A stretch of DNA of 36,789 bases from Bacteroides sp. (GCA_017992695.1 JAGOOC010000028.1:1-36789); one strand, 5' to 3'; positions 13,589 through 21,669 are shown, counted from the first letter of the stretch. Numbers and translations are program-made. Notes: generated by a model not told the origin, from the letters alone.

Positions 13589-15697
13589 ATGAAACCACTT
13601 CGACGCATTTTCCTCCTCTTTTTTCTGAGTACGACAAGCTGTTGTACCCTTTCGGCACAAACCCGAAACCTGACACAAACCCGAAATCTGGCACAATCGC
13701 CAATCATGGCACAGCGACAAAACCCTACCCAGCCGCAAAACCTAGTAGCCCAATTGAAAAGCAACTACATCCACTCCCTTGTTGGAGTTGATGAAGCCAA
13801 AAAACCGTTTCTGAAACTTCTCTTTGCTATTCCGCTTGAAACCGAAGTGTCCGATCAGAATGTGATTGAGTTGCAACAGCTGTACCCTATAACGAAAAAT
13901 GAGATTCGAAGCCTTGTGCAAACGATTCGTGCAGATGGTTCATGGCCCGATGTTGACTATGCCGATACGAAACGCTCGGGGTGGGAGCCTAAGCAACATG
14001 CTGAAAGAGTGTTGAAGCTGACTAAGTACTTTTACAAACAACGTCAGCAGGGAGCATCTGCAACGGATGTCTCTTCAACCATTCATTTGGCGATGAATTA
14101 TTGGTTCACACAGAAGCCGGTATGTAAAAACTGGTGGTACAATCAGATCGGCATTCCTCGAACATTAGGGCCCGCCTTCTTGCTTTTTGAATCGGAGATG
14201 AGCGATCGAGAAAAAGAGGCTGCAATTGAGGTGATGCGGAATGCGAAGTTCGGGATGACGGGACAGAATAAAGTTTGGTTGGCAGGTAATGTCCTGATGC
14301 GGGCTCTGTTGCAAAACGACGAGGCATTGGCCAAAGAGGCCCGTGATGCCATTAGCTCCGAAATAGTGCTTGGCAAGGCTGAGGGTATAAAATCCGATTG
14401 GAGCTTTCATCAGCACGGACCGCAGCAGCAATTTGGCAACTATGGTCTCTCTTTTCTTTCGAACATGAGCTTCTATTCCGAACTGTTTGCCGGCACTTCG
14501 CTGGCTTTCGATGCCGAGCAGCAAGATATACTGGTTTCTTTGTTGCTCAAAGGGTACCGATGGATAGTGTGGCGTGGATATTGGGATGTGAACGGGCTCA
14601 ATCGGCAATTGTTTCACAGTGCCGATATTCACAAGTCATTCAAATTACTGTTTGCAGCCTTGTCGTTGATGAAAAACAGCGCTCCCGAAGAGGCTTTGAC
14701 TATACAAACGTTCGTTGACGCCAATTTTTTGACTCCAAAGCGAGAAAATACCTTTGTCGGACATAAGCACTTCGGCGATTCCGATTTAACGATTCATCGA
14801 ACTTCTAGTTGGATGGCTTCCGTTCAAATGGCTTCTGAACGTGTGATTGGAACCGAACAAGTAAACGAGGATAACCTGAAAGGGTATTACATGGCCGACG
14901 GGGCGACCTATACCTACGTTCGCGGAGATGAATACCATAATGTTTTCCCTTTCTGGGATTGGCGGAGAGTGCCGGGAATTACGACTTACGAAAGTGCTGC
15001 CCCTCTTCCCAATGCGAACCGCAAAGATTCGCGCAACCGGAGCGCATTAGTGGGCGGAGTGAGTGATGGAAAGCAAGGTATCACCGCGATGGTGTTAAAT
15101 CGCAATGGACTACGCGCGCACAAAGCGTGGGTGTTTACTGACGAATATGTGTTGTGTATGGGTAGTAACATTCATTCGGATAGTATCGCTGGAATTGTGA
15201 CCTCTATCGACCAGCGTTTGAGTAGGGGAAGTGTTCGAACGTATGGTAATCAGCGCTTCTTTCACGATAATACCGGTTACATTGTGTTACAGGCCGACAG
15301 CTGTGTTGTTCGAACGGAACAACGAACAGGACGTTGGTGCGATATTATGGGCATGTACGCCCCGAAAGCGCTTCAAGACGATGTGTTTTCTATCTACATC
15401 AAGCATCGTTCCGGTGCACCGTCGAGCTACAAGTATCTTTTGCTGCCGGGTACCTCGAAAGAAAGAGTAAGAGACTTTGATGTCGCGTCCATTCGGACGG
15501 TACGTAATGATGAGCAGGTGCAAGCGGTGCTGATAGGTGATACTTGTTTCATGGCCCTTTATCAAAAGGCTGACATAGTACTCGGCAACGGAATCAGTGT
15601 TTCCCTGACAGAGCCGGGTACCTATATTGTTTGTGCGAGTAGTGGTCAAATAACGGCCGTTGAACCTTTCCGGTTGACTAAGCAAGACAGCCGTTGA
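13589..15697 (+). CDS. Polysaccharide lyase family 8 (hyaluronate/chondroitin lyase-like)
   Basis: The 702-residue protein starts with a signal peptide (residues 1-22) and then has five hexapeptide repeats at 23-52. The alpha/alpha-toroid domain (about 55-370) contains NWWYNQIGIPRTLGP, typical of PL8. By alignment to the known Flavobacterium chondroitin AC lyase spacing, the catalytic set would be N227, H276 (in FHQHG), Y285 and R339. The spacings H to Y (9) and Y to R (54) agree with the family. Beta-sandwich domains fill 390-702. The enzyme should cut acidic polysaccharides by beta-elimination outside the cytoplasm; chondroitin, hyaluronan and xanthan-type substrates are all known in PL8 and cannot be told apart here. 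The SCC near residue 18 might be a lipid-attachment site, but the lipobox is poor. Confidence 0.87.
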   Translation: MKPLRRIFLLFFLSTTSCCTLSAQTRNLTQTRNLAQSPIMAQRQNPTQPQNLVAQLKSNYIHSLVGVDEAKKPFLKLLFAIPLETEVSDQNVIELQQLYPITKNEIRSLVQTIRADGSWPDVDYADTKRSGWEPKQHAERVLKLTKYFYKQRQQGASATDVSSTIHLAMNYWFTQKPVCKNWWYNQIGIPRTLGPAFLLFESEMSDREKEAAIEVMRNAKFGMTGQNKVWLAGNVLMRALLQNDEALAKEARDAISSEIVLGKAEGIKSDWSFHQHGPQQQFGNYGLSFLSNMSFYSELFAGTSLAFDAEQQDILVSLLLKGYRWIVWRGYWDVNGLNRQLFHSADIHKSFKLLFAALSLMKNSAPEEALTIQTFVDANFLTPKRENTFVGHKHFGDSDLTIHRTSSWMASVQMASERVIGTEQVNEDNLKGYYMADGATYTYVRGDEYHNVFPFWDWRRVPGITTYESAAPLPNANRKDSRNRSALVGGVSDGKQGITAMVLNRNGLRAHKAWVFTDEYVLCMGSNIHSDSIAGIVTSIDQRLSRGSVRTYGNQRFFHDNTGYIVLQADSCVVRTEQRTGRWCDIMGMYAPKALQDDVFSIYIKHRSGAPSSYKYLLLPGTSKERVRDFDVASIRTVRNDEQVQAVLIGDTCFMALYQKADIVLGNGISVSLTEPGTYIVCASSGQITAVEPFRLTKQDSR
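13655..13744 (+). repeat. Five degenerate 18-bp tandem repeats in PL8 gene
   Basis: Five 18-base units encode the hexapeptides AQTRNL, TQTRNL, AQSPIM, AQRQNP and TQPQNL. They directly follow the predicted signal-peptide cleavage point. The first two units differ at only a few bases; the others are more diverged. This probably forms a flexible spacer, and copy number could vary by slippage. Confidence 0.75.
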
Positions 15698-15742
15698 GGC
15701 TGCAGGATGCTTCGGTTTGTTCCATTATTTTATGTTCCATGA

Positions 15743-15834
15743 TAAAGTGTACACTTTAGGCCTGCAAGAGTGTACACTTAACACTGCCTTAAGTACGTAC
15801 TCTTGATACCCAAAAGTACGTACTTTTAGGTATC
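15743..15834. repeat. Cluster of four TGTACA/TACGTA palindromes
   Basis: TAAAGTGTACACTTTA at 15743-15758 is a perfect palindrome. AGTGTACACT is at 15769-15778 and AGTACGTACT at 15792-15801. A 30-base inverted repeat at 15805-15834 (14 of 15 pairs, centre AAAAGTACGTACTTTT) closes the cluster. They lie between the PL8 stop and the tRNA terminator. The same core appears at 10423-10438. They may be operators, a dispersed repeat family, or weak terminator stems. Confidence 0.75.
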
Positions 15835-15890
15835 CTCCATATTTCTGTAGCAGACTCTCTGTCGTGTGTATCAATAAATAACTATTATAT

Positions 15891-15925
15891 AAAAAAAGAG
15901 AATCTAACATATGTTAGATTCTCTT
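15891..15925 (-). terminator. Intrinsic terminator of the tRNA-Tyr/tRNA-Gly unit
   Basis: 15896-15925 is a perfect 30-base palindrome (AAGAGAATCTAACAT and its complement). On the minus strand it is followed by a run of T (complement of the A-run 15891-15897). It starts 6 bases after the 3' end of tRNA-Gly. Confidence 0.9.
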
Positions 15926-15930
15926 CTAAG

Positions 15931-16003
15931 AGCGAAAGACGGGGCTCAAACCCGCGACCCTCAGCTTGGAAGGCTAATGCTCTATCAACTGAGCTACTTT
16001 CGC
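15931..16003 (-). tRNA. tRNA-Gly (anticodon TCC)
   Basis: The minus strand folds as a complete 73-base tRNA: acceptor GCGAAAG pairs with CTTTCGC, the D arm holds AGCTCAGTTGATAGAGC, the anticodon loop is CTTCCAA (anticodon TCC), and the T arm holds GGGTTTGAGCCCC. The discriminator base is T and no CCA is encoded. It lies 8 bases after tRNA-Tyr and ends just before a strong terminator. Confidence 0.96.
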
Positions 16004-16011
16004 AATTTTGG

Positions 16012-16094
16012 TGGGCAAAGGAGGATTCGAACCTCCGAAGTCGAAAGACAACTGAGTTACAGTCAGTCCCATTTGGCCACTCTGGAATTTGCCC
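16012..16094 (-). tRNA. tRNA-Tyr (anticodon GTA)
   Basis: This is a class II tRNA of 83 bases on the minus strand. Acceptor GGGCAAA pairs with TTTGCCC, the anticodon loop is CTGTAAC (anticodon GTA), the variable arm is long, and the T loop is GTTCGAATC. The discriminator is A and no CCA is encoded. It is the first gene of the two-tRNA transcript. Confidence 0.96.
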
Positions 16095-16133
16095 TTATTT
16101 GCGAAGGAGAAGGTTTGTTTCTCAATCGCGGTG

Positions 16134-16164
16134 CAAAGATACGACTATTTATTTAAGCTCCAAG
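16134..16164 (-). promoter_or_regulatory. Promoter of the tRNA-Tyr/tRNA-Gly unit
   Basis: On the minus strand CTTG (16161-16164) is followed after 19 bases by TATCTTTG (16134-16141), matching the Bacteroides -33/-7 pattern TTTG-N19-21-TAnnTTTG apart from one base in the -33 box. Its -33 end overlaps the last codons of ribH. It lies 39 bases ahead of tRNA-Tyr. Confidence 0.7.
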
Positions 16165-16639
16165 AAAAATCGATCATTTTTATTGCAGTAATTGCACATT
16201 CGTCTCCTTTGTTTCCCAACTTACCACCTGCTCTATCTTCGGCTTGTTCCATCGTGTTGGTGGTGATTAGACCGTAAATCACTGGTACATCGCCAATTGT
16301 GTTTAGTTGAGTGATTCCTTGCGTAACACCCATGCACACATAATCAAAATGAGGAGTATCTCCCTTAACAACGCAACCGATAATTAAAATGGCATCAAGG
16401 TCGCAATATTCCATCATTTGATTAGCACCAAAAGTAAGTTCGAAACTTCCGGGTACGGTTTTGATGAGGATGTTCTCGTCCTTAGCACCGTGTTTTTTCA
16501 AGGTCGTTACTGCGCCGTCCAATAAAGCGCCCGTTATTTTTTCATTCCATTCGGATACAACGATGCCGAATTTCATCTCTTCTGCATTAGGTACAGAGCT
16601 AAAGTCGTAATCGGATAAGTTATGATAAGCTGTGGCCAT
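16145..16639 (-). CDS. ribH: 6,7-dimethyl-8-ribityllumazine synthase
   Basis: The 164-residue protein is a lumazine synthase, which condenses 5-amino-6-ribitylamino-uracil with dihydroxybutanone phosphate in the penultimate step of riboflavin synthesis. The visible family motifs are GIVVSEWN near 25-32, VPGSFELT near 62-69 and GDTPHFDYV at 93-101, with the active-site histidine at H97. An in-frame TTG at 16645 would add two residues; the ATG at 16639 is preferred because the family N-terminus starts [13 protein letters not shown]. It lies behind the TPR gene on the same strand, but a terminator separates them. Its 3' end overlaps the tRNA promoter. Confidence 0.96.
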   Translation of the reverse strand: MATAYHNLSDYDFSSVPNAEEMKFGIVVSEWNEKITGALLDGAVTTLKKHGAKDENILIKTVPGSFELTFGANQMMEYCDLDAILIIGCVVKGDTPHFDYVCMGVTQGITQLNTIGDVPVIYGLITTNTMEQAEDRAGGKLGNKGDECAITAIKMIDFSWSLNK

Positions 16640-16683
16640 ATTCAATGTATAGATTAAAAATTAGAAAATAGGGGAGGAGAATA

Positions 16684-16732
16684 GAAAAAGTGAAAAGTGA
16701 CTGTACGCAGAGGTTACAGAGCACTTTTCACT
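16684..16732 (-). terminator. Intrinsic terminator after the TPR gene
   Basis: The arms AGTGAAAAGTG (16689-16699) and CACTTTTCACT (16722-16732) pair perfectly, with an inner CTGTA/TACAG pair. On the minus strand the stem is followed by a T-rich run. It lies 28 bases beyond the TPR stop, so ribH needs its own promoter or depends on read-through. Confidence 0.8.
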
Positions 16733-16760
16733 CTTACGTTGTACGAATTGATGAGCTGAA

Positions 16761-17441
16761 TTACTTCTTCAGCAATTTAGCTTGTTCGATGTATTTATCG
16801 ATATCCATTGCTTGATAAGACTGGAAGTACTTATCTTTAATCGTGGTATATGCTTTTACGGCGTCATCGTGTTTTCCTTGTTTCACCAAGATTTCTCCGG
16901 CTTGCAAAAGGAAGATAGGGCTCAAGGTGTTATTGTCTGCTTTTTCTGCAGCTTTCAACAATGTAGCAGAAGCTTTGTCTAGTTGTCCCAATTGTGCGTA
17001 GCAGTTTCCGGTAGCACCTAAGATAGATGGAGCTACCATCTGATCGTTACCGTCGAAATTGGTTAAATGCTTCAACGCTTCGTCATAGTTGCCTAAGCTT
17101 TGGTAGCAGAGGCCGGCATAAGCTGAAGCCAGATTGGCCGCTTTGGTGCCGCTGAATTGATCAATTACTTTAATAAAGCCGATGTAGCCAATGCTATCAC
17201 CATTCAATGCTTGTTCGAAAGCGTCTTGTTCAAACAGTTGCTGTCCTTTGAAAAGGGCTGCTTGTGCTTTTTCTTCACGTGGATCGGCATAGAGGTTCTT
17301 GTACATTATAGTACCTGCTACGATAATAATCACTGCAAGTACCCCAGCGATGATTGCTTTTTTGTACTTGATAAGGAATGCTTCCGACTGTGTCAGTGCA
17401 TCTTCCACATTCAATGGATCGTGGTGTTTTTGTTCTGCCAT
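16761..17441 (-). CDS. Membrane-anchored TPR protein (YfgM-like)
   Basis: The 226-residue protein has a soluble N-terminus of about 27 residues, one membrane segment at about 28-47 (KKAIIAGVLAVIIIVAGTIM), and then tetratricopeptide repeats through the rest (for example NYDEALKHL, QLDKASATLLKAAEKA, KHDDAVKAYTTIKDKY). The layout recalls YfgM/YfgL-associated anchor proteins that act as periplasmic scaffolds near the Sec translocon. This is by architecture only. A box TACTTTTG on the minus strand (17492-17499) suggests its own promoter in the gap shared with recF. Confidence 0.8.
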   Translation of the reverse strand: MAEQKHHDPLNVEDALTQSEAFLIKYKKAIIAGVLAVIIIVAGTIMYKNLYADPREEKAQAALFKGQQLFEQDAFEQALNGDSIGYIGFIKVIDQFSGTKAANLASAYAGLCYQSLGNYDEALKHLTNFDGNDQMVAPSILGATGNCYAQLGQLDKASATLLKAAEKADNNTLSPIFLLQAGEILVKQGKHDDAVKAYTTIKDKYFQSYQAMDIDKYIEQAKLLKK

Positions 17442-17491
17442 TTTTGATATATACTTTTTTTGTTATTTTGCTAACTTGTATTTTCGACACG

Positions 17492-17499
17492 CAAAAGTA
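17492..17499 (-). promoter_or_regulatory. Possible -7 box for the TPR gene
   Basis: TACTTTTG on the minus strand matches TAnnTTTG and lies 51 bases ahead of the TPR start. No clear -33 element was seen at the usual distance. Confidence 0.45.
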
Positions 17500-17573
17500 G
17501 TTTTTTTAAATTGAGTAACGAAATTTAGAGGCATCTTTTTTTGCTTTACGTCTTAAAACCACGAAAATCTTTA

Positions 17574-17581
17574 TACTTTTG
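17574..17581 (+). promoter_or_regulatory. Possible -7 box for recF
   Basis: TACTTTTG matches the -7 consensus and lies 23 bases before the recF ATG. The -33 region is A/T-rich without a clear TTTG. Confidence 0.45.
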
Positions 17582-17603
17582 TATCCAAACTCAATTTGTA
17601 TAC

Positions 17604-18716
17604 ATGATACTTAAGCGCATATCGATACTGAATTATAAGAATATAGAAGAAGTAGAACTCAATTTCTCAGAGAAATTAAACTGTTTTTTCGGACAAAACG
17701 GGATGGGAAAAACAAACTTGCTCGATGCAGTTTACTTCCTGTCGTTCTGTAAGAGTGCGGGTAATCCTATTGATTCTCAGAATATTCGTCACGAACAGGA
17801 GTTTTTTGTAATTCAAGGTTTCTATGAAGCGGCCGATGGGTCTCCCGAAGAGATTTATTGCGGAATGAAGCGTCGGGCCAAGAAGCAATTTAAACGGAAT
17901 AAAAAAGAGTACAGCCGCTTGTCCGATCATATCGGGTTTCTCCCGTTGGTGATGGTTTCTCCTGCCGATTCGGACCTGATAGCCGGAGGAAGTGATGAGC
18001 GTCGCCGATTAATGGATGTAGTGATTTCGCAATACGACAAAGCGTATTTGGATGCATTGATTCGCTACAACAAAGCTTTGGCACAGCGCAATACGTTGCT
18101 AAAAAGTGACCAGCCGGTAGAGGAAGAGTTGTTCCTGGTTTGGGAAGAGATGATGGCGCAAGCGGGTGAGGTAGTGTATCGCAAACGAGAGGATTTTATT
18201 CAGGAGTTTATTCCTATTTTTCAATCGTTCTATTCGTTTATCTCTCAAGATAAGGAGCGAGTGGGGCTCTCTTACGAGTCACATGCGCGAGGGGCTTCGT
18301 TGCTCGACGTGCTGAAAGAGAGTAGGGCGCGCGATCGAATCATGGGGTTCTCGCTGCGCGGTGTACACAAAGATGAGTTGAATATGCTTTTGGGTGATTT
18401 TCCTATTAAGCGCGAAGGGTCGCAAGGACAGAACAAAACGTACCTAGTAGCCTTGAAACTGGCGCAGTTTGATTTCTTGAAGCGTACAGGTTCTACTGCT
18501 CCGTTGTTGTTGCTCGATGATATTTTTGATAAATTGGATGCCTCGCGCGTGGAACAGATTGTGAAGCTGGTAGCAGGCGATCGTTTTGGGCAGATTTTTA
18601 TAACCGATACGAACCGCGAACATCTGGATCGCATCTTGCAGAAGGTAGGAAGTGATTATAAAATGTTTCGAGTAGAGCAGGGTGCAATAGCTGAAATGGA
18701 GGATGCGTCGGTATGA
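17604..18716 (+). CDS. recF: DNA replication/repair protein RecF
   Basis: The 370-residue protein is an SMC-like ATPase. The Walker A motif FGQNGMGKTN is at residues 29-38, just after the typical YKNIEEVELNF opening. The signature region (EGSQGQNKTYLVALKLAQ) and Walker B (LLLLDDIFDKLDASR) lie near the C-terminus. RecF with RecO and RecR loads RecA at single-strand gaps. The frame is open from 17541, but the ATG at 17604 gives the family N-terminus MILKRISILNYKN and follows the -7 box. Its last codons overlap the DUF721 start by four bases (ATGA), so the two are translationally coupled. Confidence 0.96.
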   Translation: MILKRISILNYKNIEEVELNFSEKLNCFFGQNGMGKTNLLDAVYFLSFCKSAGNPIDSQNIRHEQEFFVIQGFYEAADGSPEEIYCGMKRRAKKQFKRNKKEYSRLSDHIGFLPLVMVSPADSDLIAGGSDERRRLMDVVISQYDKAYLDALIRYNKALAQRNTLLKSDQPVEEELFLVWEEMMAQAGEVVYRKREDFIQEFIPIFQSFYSFISQDKERVGLSYESHARGASLLDVLKESRARDRIMGFSLRGVHKDELNMLLGDFPIKREGSQGQNKTYLVALKLAQFDFLKRTGSTAPLLLLDDIFDKLDASRVEQIVKLVAGDRFGQIFITDTNREHLDRILQKVGSDYKMFRVEQGAIAEMEDASV

Positions 18717-19003
18717 AACGGAATAAAGCAGAACCGATTGGAAAATTAATTCAACACTTTCTTAGACAAGAGAGTTTGGAGTCGCCGCTCAATGAGCAGC
18801 GATTGATTGATGCATGGCCTCAGGTGCTGGGGCCTACCATTAGTTCATACACGAAAGATCTGTTTATTCGCAATCAGATACTTTACGTACACCTTACCTC
18901 GGCAGCGCTTCGGCAGGAGCTGATGATGGGACGCGATTTGTTGGTGCGTAACCTGAATCAAAAAGTAGGGGCTACGGTCATTACGAATATTATATTTCGC
19001 TAA
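18713..19003 (+). CDS. DUF721 family protein (DciA-like)
   Basis: The 96-residue protein is a DUF721 member. Residues 27-45 (LIDAWPQVLGPTISSYTKD) and 55-75 (ILYVHLTSAALRQELMM) match the fold, which resembles a KH domain. In other phyla DciA helps load the replicative helicase DnaB; family knowledge suggests a related role here. The start overlaps the recF stop. It converges with the cyclo-ligase gene, the two stop codons being separated by only three bases. Confidence 0.85.
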   Translation: MKRNKAEPIGKLIQHFLRQESLESPLNEQRLIDAWPQVLGPTISSYTKDLFIRNQILYVHLTSAALRQELMMGRDLLVRNLNQKVGATVITNIIFR

Positions 19004-19006
19004 CCG

Positions 19007-19540
19007 TTACAGGCTGATAACCGCATTCATGGGGATATCGAACGCCTCTGCGGGAACTTCTTCGACGAACTGAAACGAAAAGCAGATGCCGATTTTAGTA
19101 GCATGAATGTGTGGAAGTAATTTGTCATAATACCCCTTTCCACGCCCCAAACGGTGTCCTGCTGCATCAAACGCCACACCGGGAATCACAGCTAAATCAA
19201 TCAGTGTATAATCGATAAACCTTTCTCCGATGGGTTCGGCTATGCCATACGAGCTGGTGGCTAAATCCTCGGGCCGGGTATACAGGCGTAGTTCTAACTC
19301 GTCTCCCACCACCACGGGAAGCACAATCCTTTTGTGTTGACTCCATTTTTCTATGAAAGCGTGCGTGTGCACCTCATCTTTCATGGAGTGATAGATCAAT
19401 AAGGTTTGTGCCCTGCCAAACTCAGCCGTTGCTTCCAGCTGTGTCAGTATCTCAGCTGAAAGCTCTTTCAGCGTAGCGTCGCTGTACTGAGTTTTCTGCT
19501 GAGCAATCCGCTTACGCAGCTCTTTTTTTCTTTCCTTCAT
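19007..19540 (-). CDS. 5-formyltetrahydrofolate cyclo-ligase
   Basis: The 177-residue protein opens with a basic helix (KERKKELRKRIAQQK) and carries the family motif LGRGKGYYDK at 131-140, which forms the nucleotide-binding site. PGVAFD at 120-125 also matches. The enzyme uses ATP to turn 5-formyl-THF into 5,10-methenyl-THF in the cytoplasm. It overlaps the 3' end of the S41 peptidase gene by 29 bases in another frame and is the last gene of a five-gene run. Confidence 0.93.
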   Translation of the reverse strand: MKERKKELRKRIAQQKTQYSDATLKELSAEILTQLEATAEFGRAQTLLIYHSMKDEVHTHAFIEKWSQHKRIVLPVVVGDELELRLYTRPEDLATSSYGIAEPIGERFIDYTLIDLAVIPGVAFDAAGHRLGRGKGYYDKLLPHIHATKIGICFSFQFVEEVPAEAFDIPMNAVISL

Positions 19541-21197
19541 CTTTCTTACCCGTTTTTGTTTCGTCCGCTACCGACGGAGCCTTGGGGAAAGCTTCGCCTT
19601 TCTCGAGCAGTTCGACGGCCTGTTTCACCGTGGCGTCAGACTGATTGAGGTAACGGATGTATGCCTCTTTGCCGAGCATGTTATAGACGATGTTGCCATA
19701 TAAATGCTTTTCCAGCAGTTTGTACGACTTACTAATCAGGATGTTTCTTCTTTGCACACCCTTCTTGTCAGCATATTGCACAAACTTCTCGACCAACCCT
19801 TGGCGGCGCAAGTAATTCAGCAACGCCTCTTCTGTTTTATATTCGCTCAGCTTGTCGCGGTTGCTGTCGGTATACTGAAAAGTGTATTGAATGGTTAGCC
19901 CTTTGCTCAACACCTGCGACAGGTAAGAGGTTACTCCGGTCGTGTCTTGTGGCACAAAGAGATCGGGCATGATGCCTCCACCGCCATACACGGGGCGTCC
20001 TAAGCCCGTATGATAGATGGTGCTTTCGTCGAGTTTGATACTGTCTCTCGAGAAAAACTCTCCATGCTCGTAGCGCGTGTACAGATCGAGTTCGTAGTTA
20101 CGGTCTTTGCCATTTTCGTACGGGCGCTGAATGCAACGACCCGAAGGGGTGTAGTAACGTGCGATGGTTAAGCGGATGGCCGACCCGTCGCTAAAATCAA
20201 TGGGTTGCTGCACCAATCCTTTACCAAACGAACGGCGACCAATGATGATACCTCGGTCATTGTCTTGAATAGCACCCGCGAAAATCTCACTGGCCGAAGC
20301 CGATCCTTCGTCTACCAATACAATGAGTGGTATGTTTTGACAACTCCCTGTTCCGTTGGCTTTATCTTCGGTGCGTTGGTATTTTCGTCCTTCTGCGTAA
20401 ACAATCAGTTTGCCTTCGGGCAAAAATTCGTTTACCATTCTGACGGCAGCCTCCATATATCCTCCTGTGTTTCCACGCAAGTCAATGATGAGCCCTTTGC
20501 AGTTTTGGTGATTCAGTTGAGCCAACGCGTTGAGTAACTCTACGTGTGTAGTTCGCCCGAATTTGCTCACCTGGATGTACCCAAGGCCATTCTTCAAGAT
20601 GTAGGCTGCATCGATGGTGTTTTGTGGTATGTCGCCGCGGGTGATGTTGAATTTCAATAACTCTTTCTCGGTCAGACGCTTGACGCCCAGATTGATCTGG
20701 CTACCCTTAGGTCCTTTCAACGTGCGCATGGCGCGTTCGTTGGTCAACGTTTTGCCTACAAACAAGCTGTCATTTACCATCACAATGCGGTCTCCGGCCA
20801 TAAGTCCTACCTTTTCAGAGGGACCGCCCTGTATCACTGCATTTACATGAATGGTGTCATTCTGTATGGTAAATTGAATACCGATTCCACTGAAACTTCC
20901 CTCCAACTCCGAGTTTACCTCTTCTAGATTTTGTGCTGGGATGTACGTAGAGTGGGGGTCGAGTTCGGCCAGAATTTGTGGCATGGCTTTCTCCACCAGA
21001 TCGGTCATGTTGACCGTGTCTACGTATTGATCGTCGACAATGCGAAGCAAGGCATTAAGCTTGTTGGATGATCCGTTGATAATCCCCAATCGGTTACCTG
21101 CAAAATGTTTGGCATAAAACGTGCCGATGAGAATTCCGATTACAACGCTAATCGCAATGATAACGGGGGTAAATCGAGAAGAGTTTTTTGTGCCCAT
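19512..21197 (-). CDS. S41 family C-terminal processing peptidase
   Basis: The 561-residue protein has an N-terminal membrane anchor or uncleaved signal (about residues 10-27), a PDZ domain (about 100-170, GIGIQFTIQNDTIHVNAVIQ) and a tail-specific protease domain. The catalytic pair by family spacing is S301 in EGSASASEI and K326 in RSFGKGLVQ, 25 residues apart as in E. coli Prc and plant CtpA. It should act in the periplasm on unstructured C-termini. It ends with a very basic tail (KKDEGKKKRAA), and the last 29 bases overlap the cyclo-ligase gene. Confidence 0.94.
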   Translation of the reverse strand: MGTKNSSRFTPVIIAISVVIGILIGTFYAKHFAGNRLGIINGSSNKLNALLRIVDDQYVDTVNMTDLVEKAMPQILAELDPHSTYIPAQNLEEVNSELEGSFSGIGIQFTIQNDTIHVNAVIQGGPSEKVGLMAGDRIVMVNDSLFVGKTLTNERAMRTLKGPKGSQINLGVKRLTEKELLKFNITRGDIPQNTIDAAYILKNGLGYIQVSKFGRTTHVELLNALAQLNHQNCKGLIIDLRGNTGGYMEAAVRMVNEFLPEGKLIVYAEGRKYQRTEDKANGTGSCQNIPLIVLVDEGSASASEIFAGAIQDNDRGIIIGRRSFGKGLVQQPIDFSDGSAIRLTIARYYTPSGRCIQRPYENGKDRNYELDLYTRYEHGEFFSRDSIKLDESTIYHTGLGRPVYGGGGIMPDLFVPQDTTGVTSYLSQVLSKGLTIQYTFQYTDSNRDKLSEYKTEEALLNYLRRQGLVEKFVQYADKKGVQRRNILISKSYKLLEKHLYGNIVYNMLGKEAYIRYLNQSDATVKQAVELLEKGEAFPKAPSVADETKTGKKDEGKKKRAA

Positions 21198-21216
21198 ATC
21201 TTTTTTAGCTATTATT

Positions 21217-21660
21217 TTATTGTTTTGACTCGTTGTCTGTTGCTACATAAACCACCTCGATGCCTGCACGCTTAAGCAGTTCTATTCCATCTTCCAGGCG
21301 ATAGTGTTCGGAGTAAACAACCCGTTTGATTCCTGCTTGAATAATTAACTTGGCGCATTCGATGCAAGGAGATGCAGTAACATACATGGTAGCATTATCA
21401 CTACTGTTGTTAGACCGTGCTATTTTAGTTATTGCATTGGCTTCTGCATGCAATACATAAGGCTTGGTGATTTTATTTTCATCTTCACAAACATTTTCGA
21501 ATCCTGATGGTGTGCCATTGTAACCGTCCGAAATAATCATCTTATCTTTTACGATCAAGGCTCCGACTTTGCGTCGTTCGCAATAGGAATTTTCTGACCA
21601 GATGCTGGCCATTTGTATGTAACGTTTGTCTAATTCTAATTGTTTGGTTGTTGTTTCCAT
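21217..21660 (-). CDS. dCMP/cytidine deaminase-like protein
   Basis: The 147-residue protein has the zinc-dependent deaminase motifs HAEAN (H71, E73) and PCIEC (C99, C102), spaced as in dCMP deaminases, and the substrate-side segment GYNGTPSGFENV at 46-57 that is typical of the dCMP/ComEB group. The likely reaction is dCMP to dUMP, feeding thymidylate synthesis. It has no signal peptide. It lies 9 bases after the DUF4847 stop and 19 bases before the S41 peptidase start. Confidence 0.92.
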   Translation of the reverse strand: METTTKQLELDKRYIQMASIWSENSYCERRKVGALIVKDKMIISDGYNGTPSGFENVCEDENKITKPYVLHAEANAITKIARSNNSSDNATMYVTASPCIECAKLIIQAGIKRVVYSEHYRLEDGIELLKRAGIEVVYVATDNESKQ

Positions 21661-21669
21661 CGTAGCTGA

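Noticed and set aside
15931-16094. tRNA genes as an integration site of a mobile element
   Set aside because: Both tRNAs are intact, with promoter and terminator. No integrase and no repeated tRNA 3' end were seen nearby.
15911-16156. Protein-coding frame on the plus strand across the tRNA region
   Set aside because: It runs antisense through two well-folded tRNAs and has no family resemblance.
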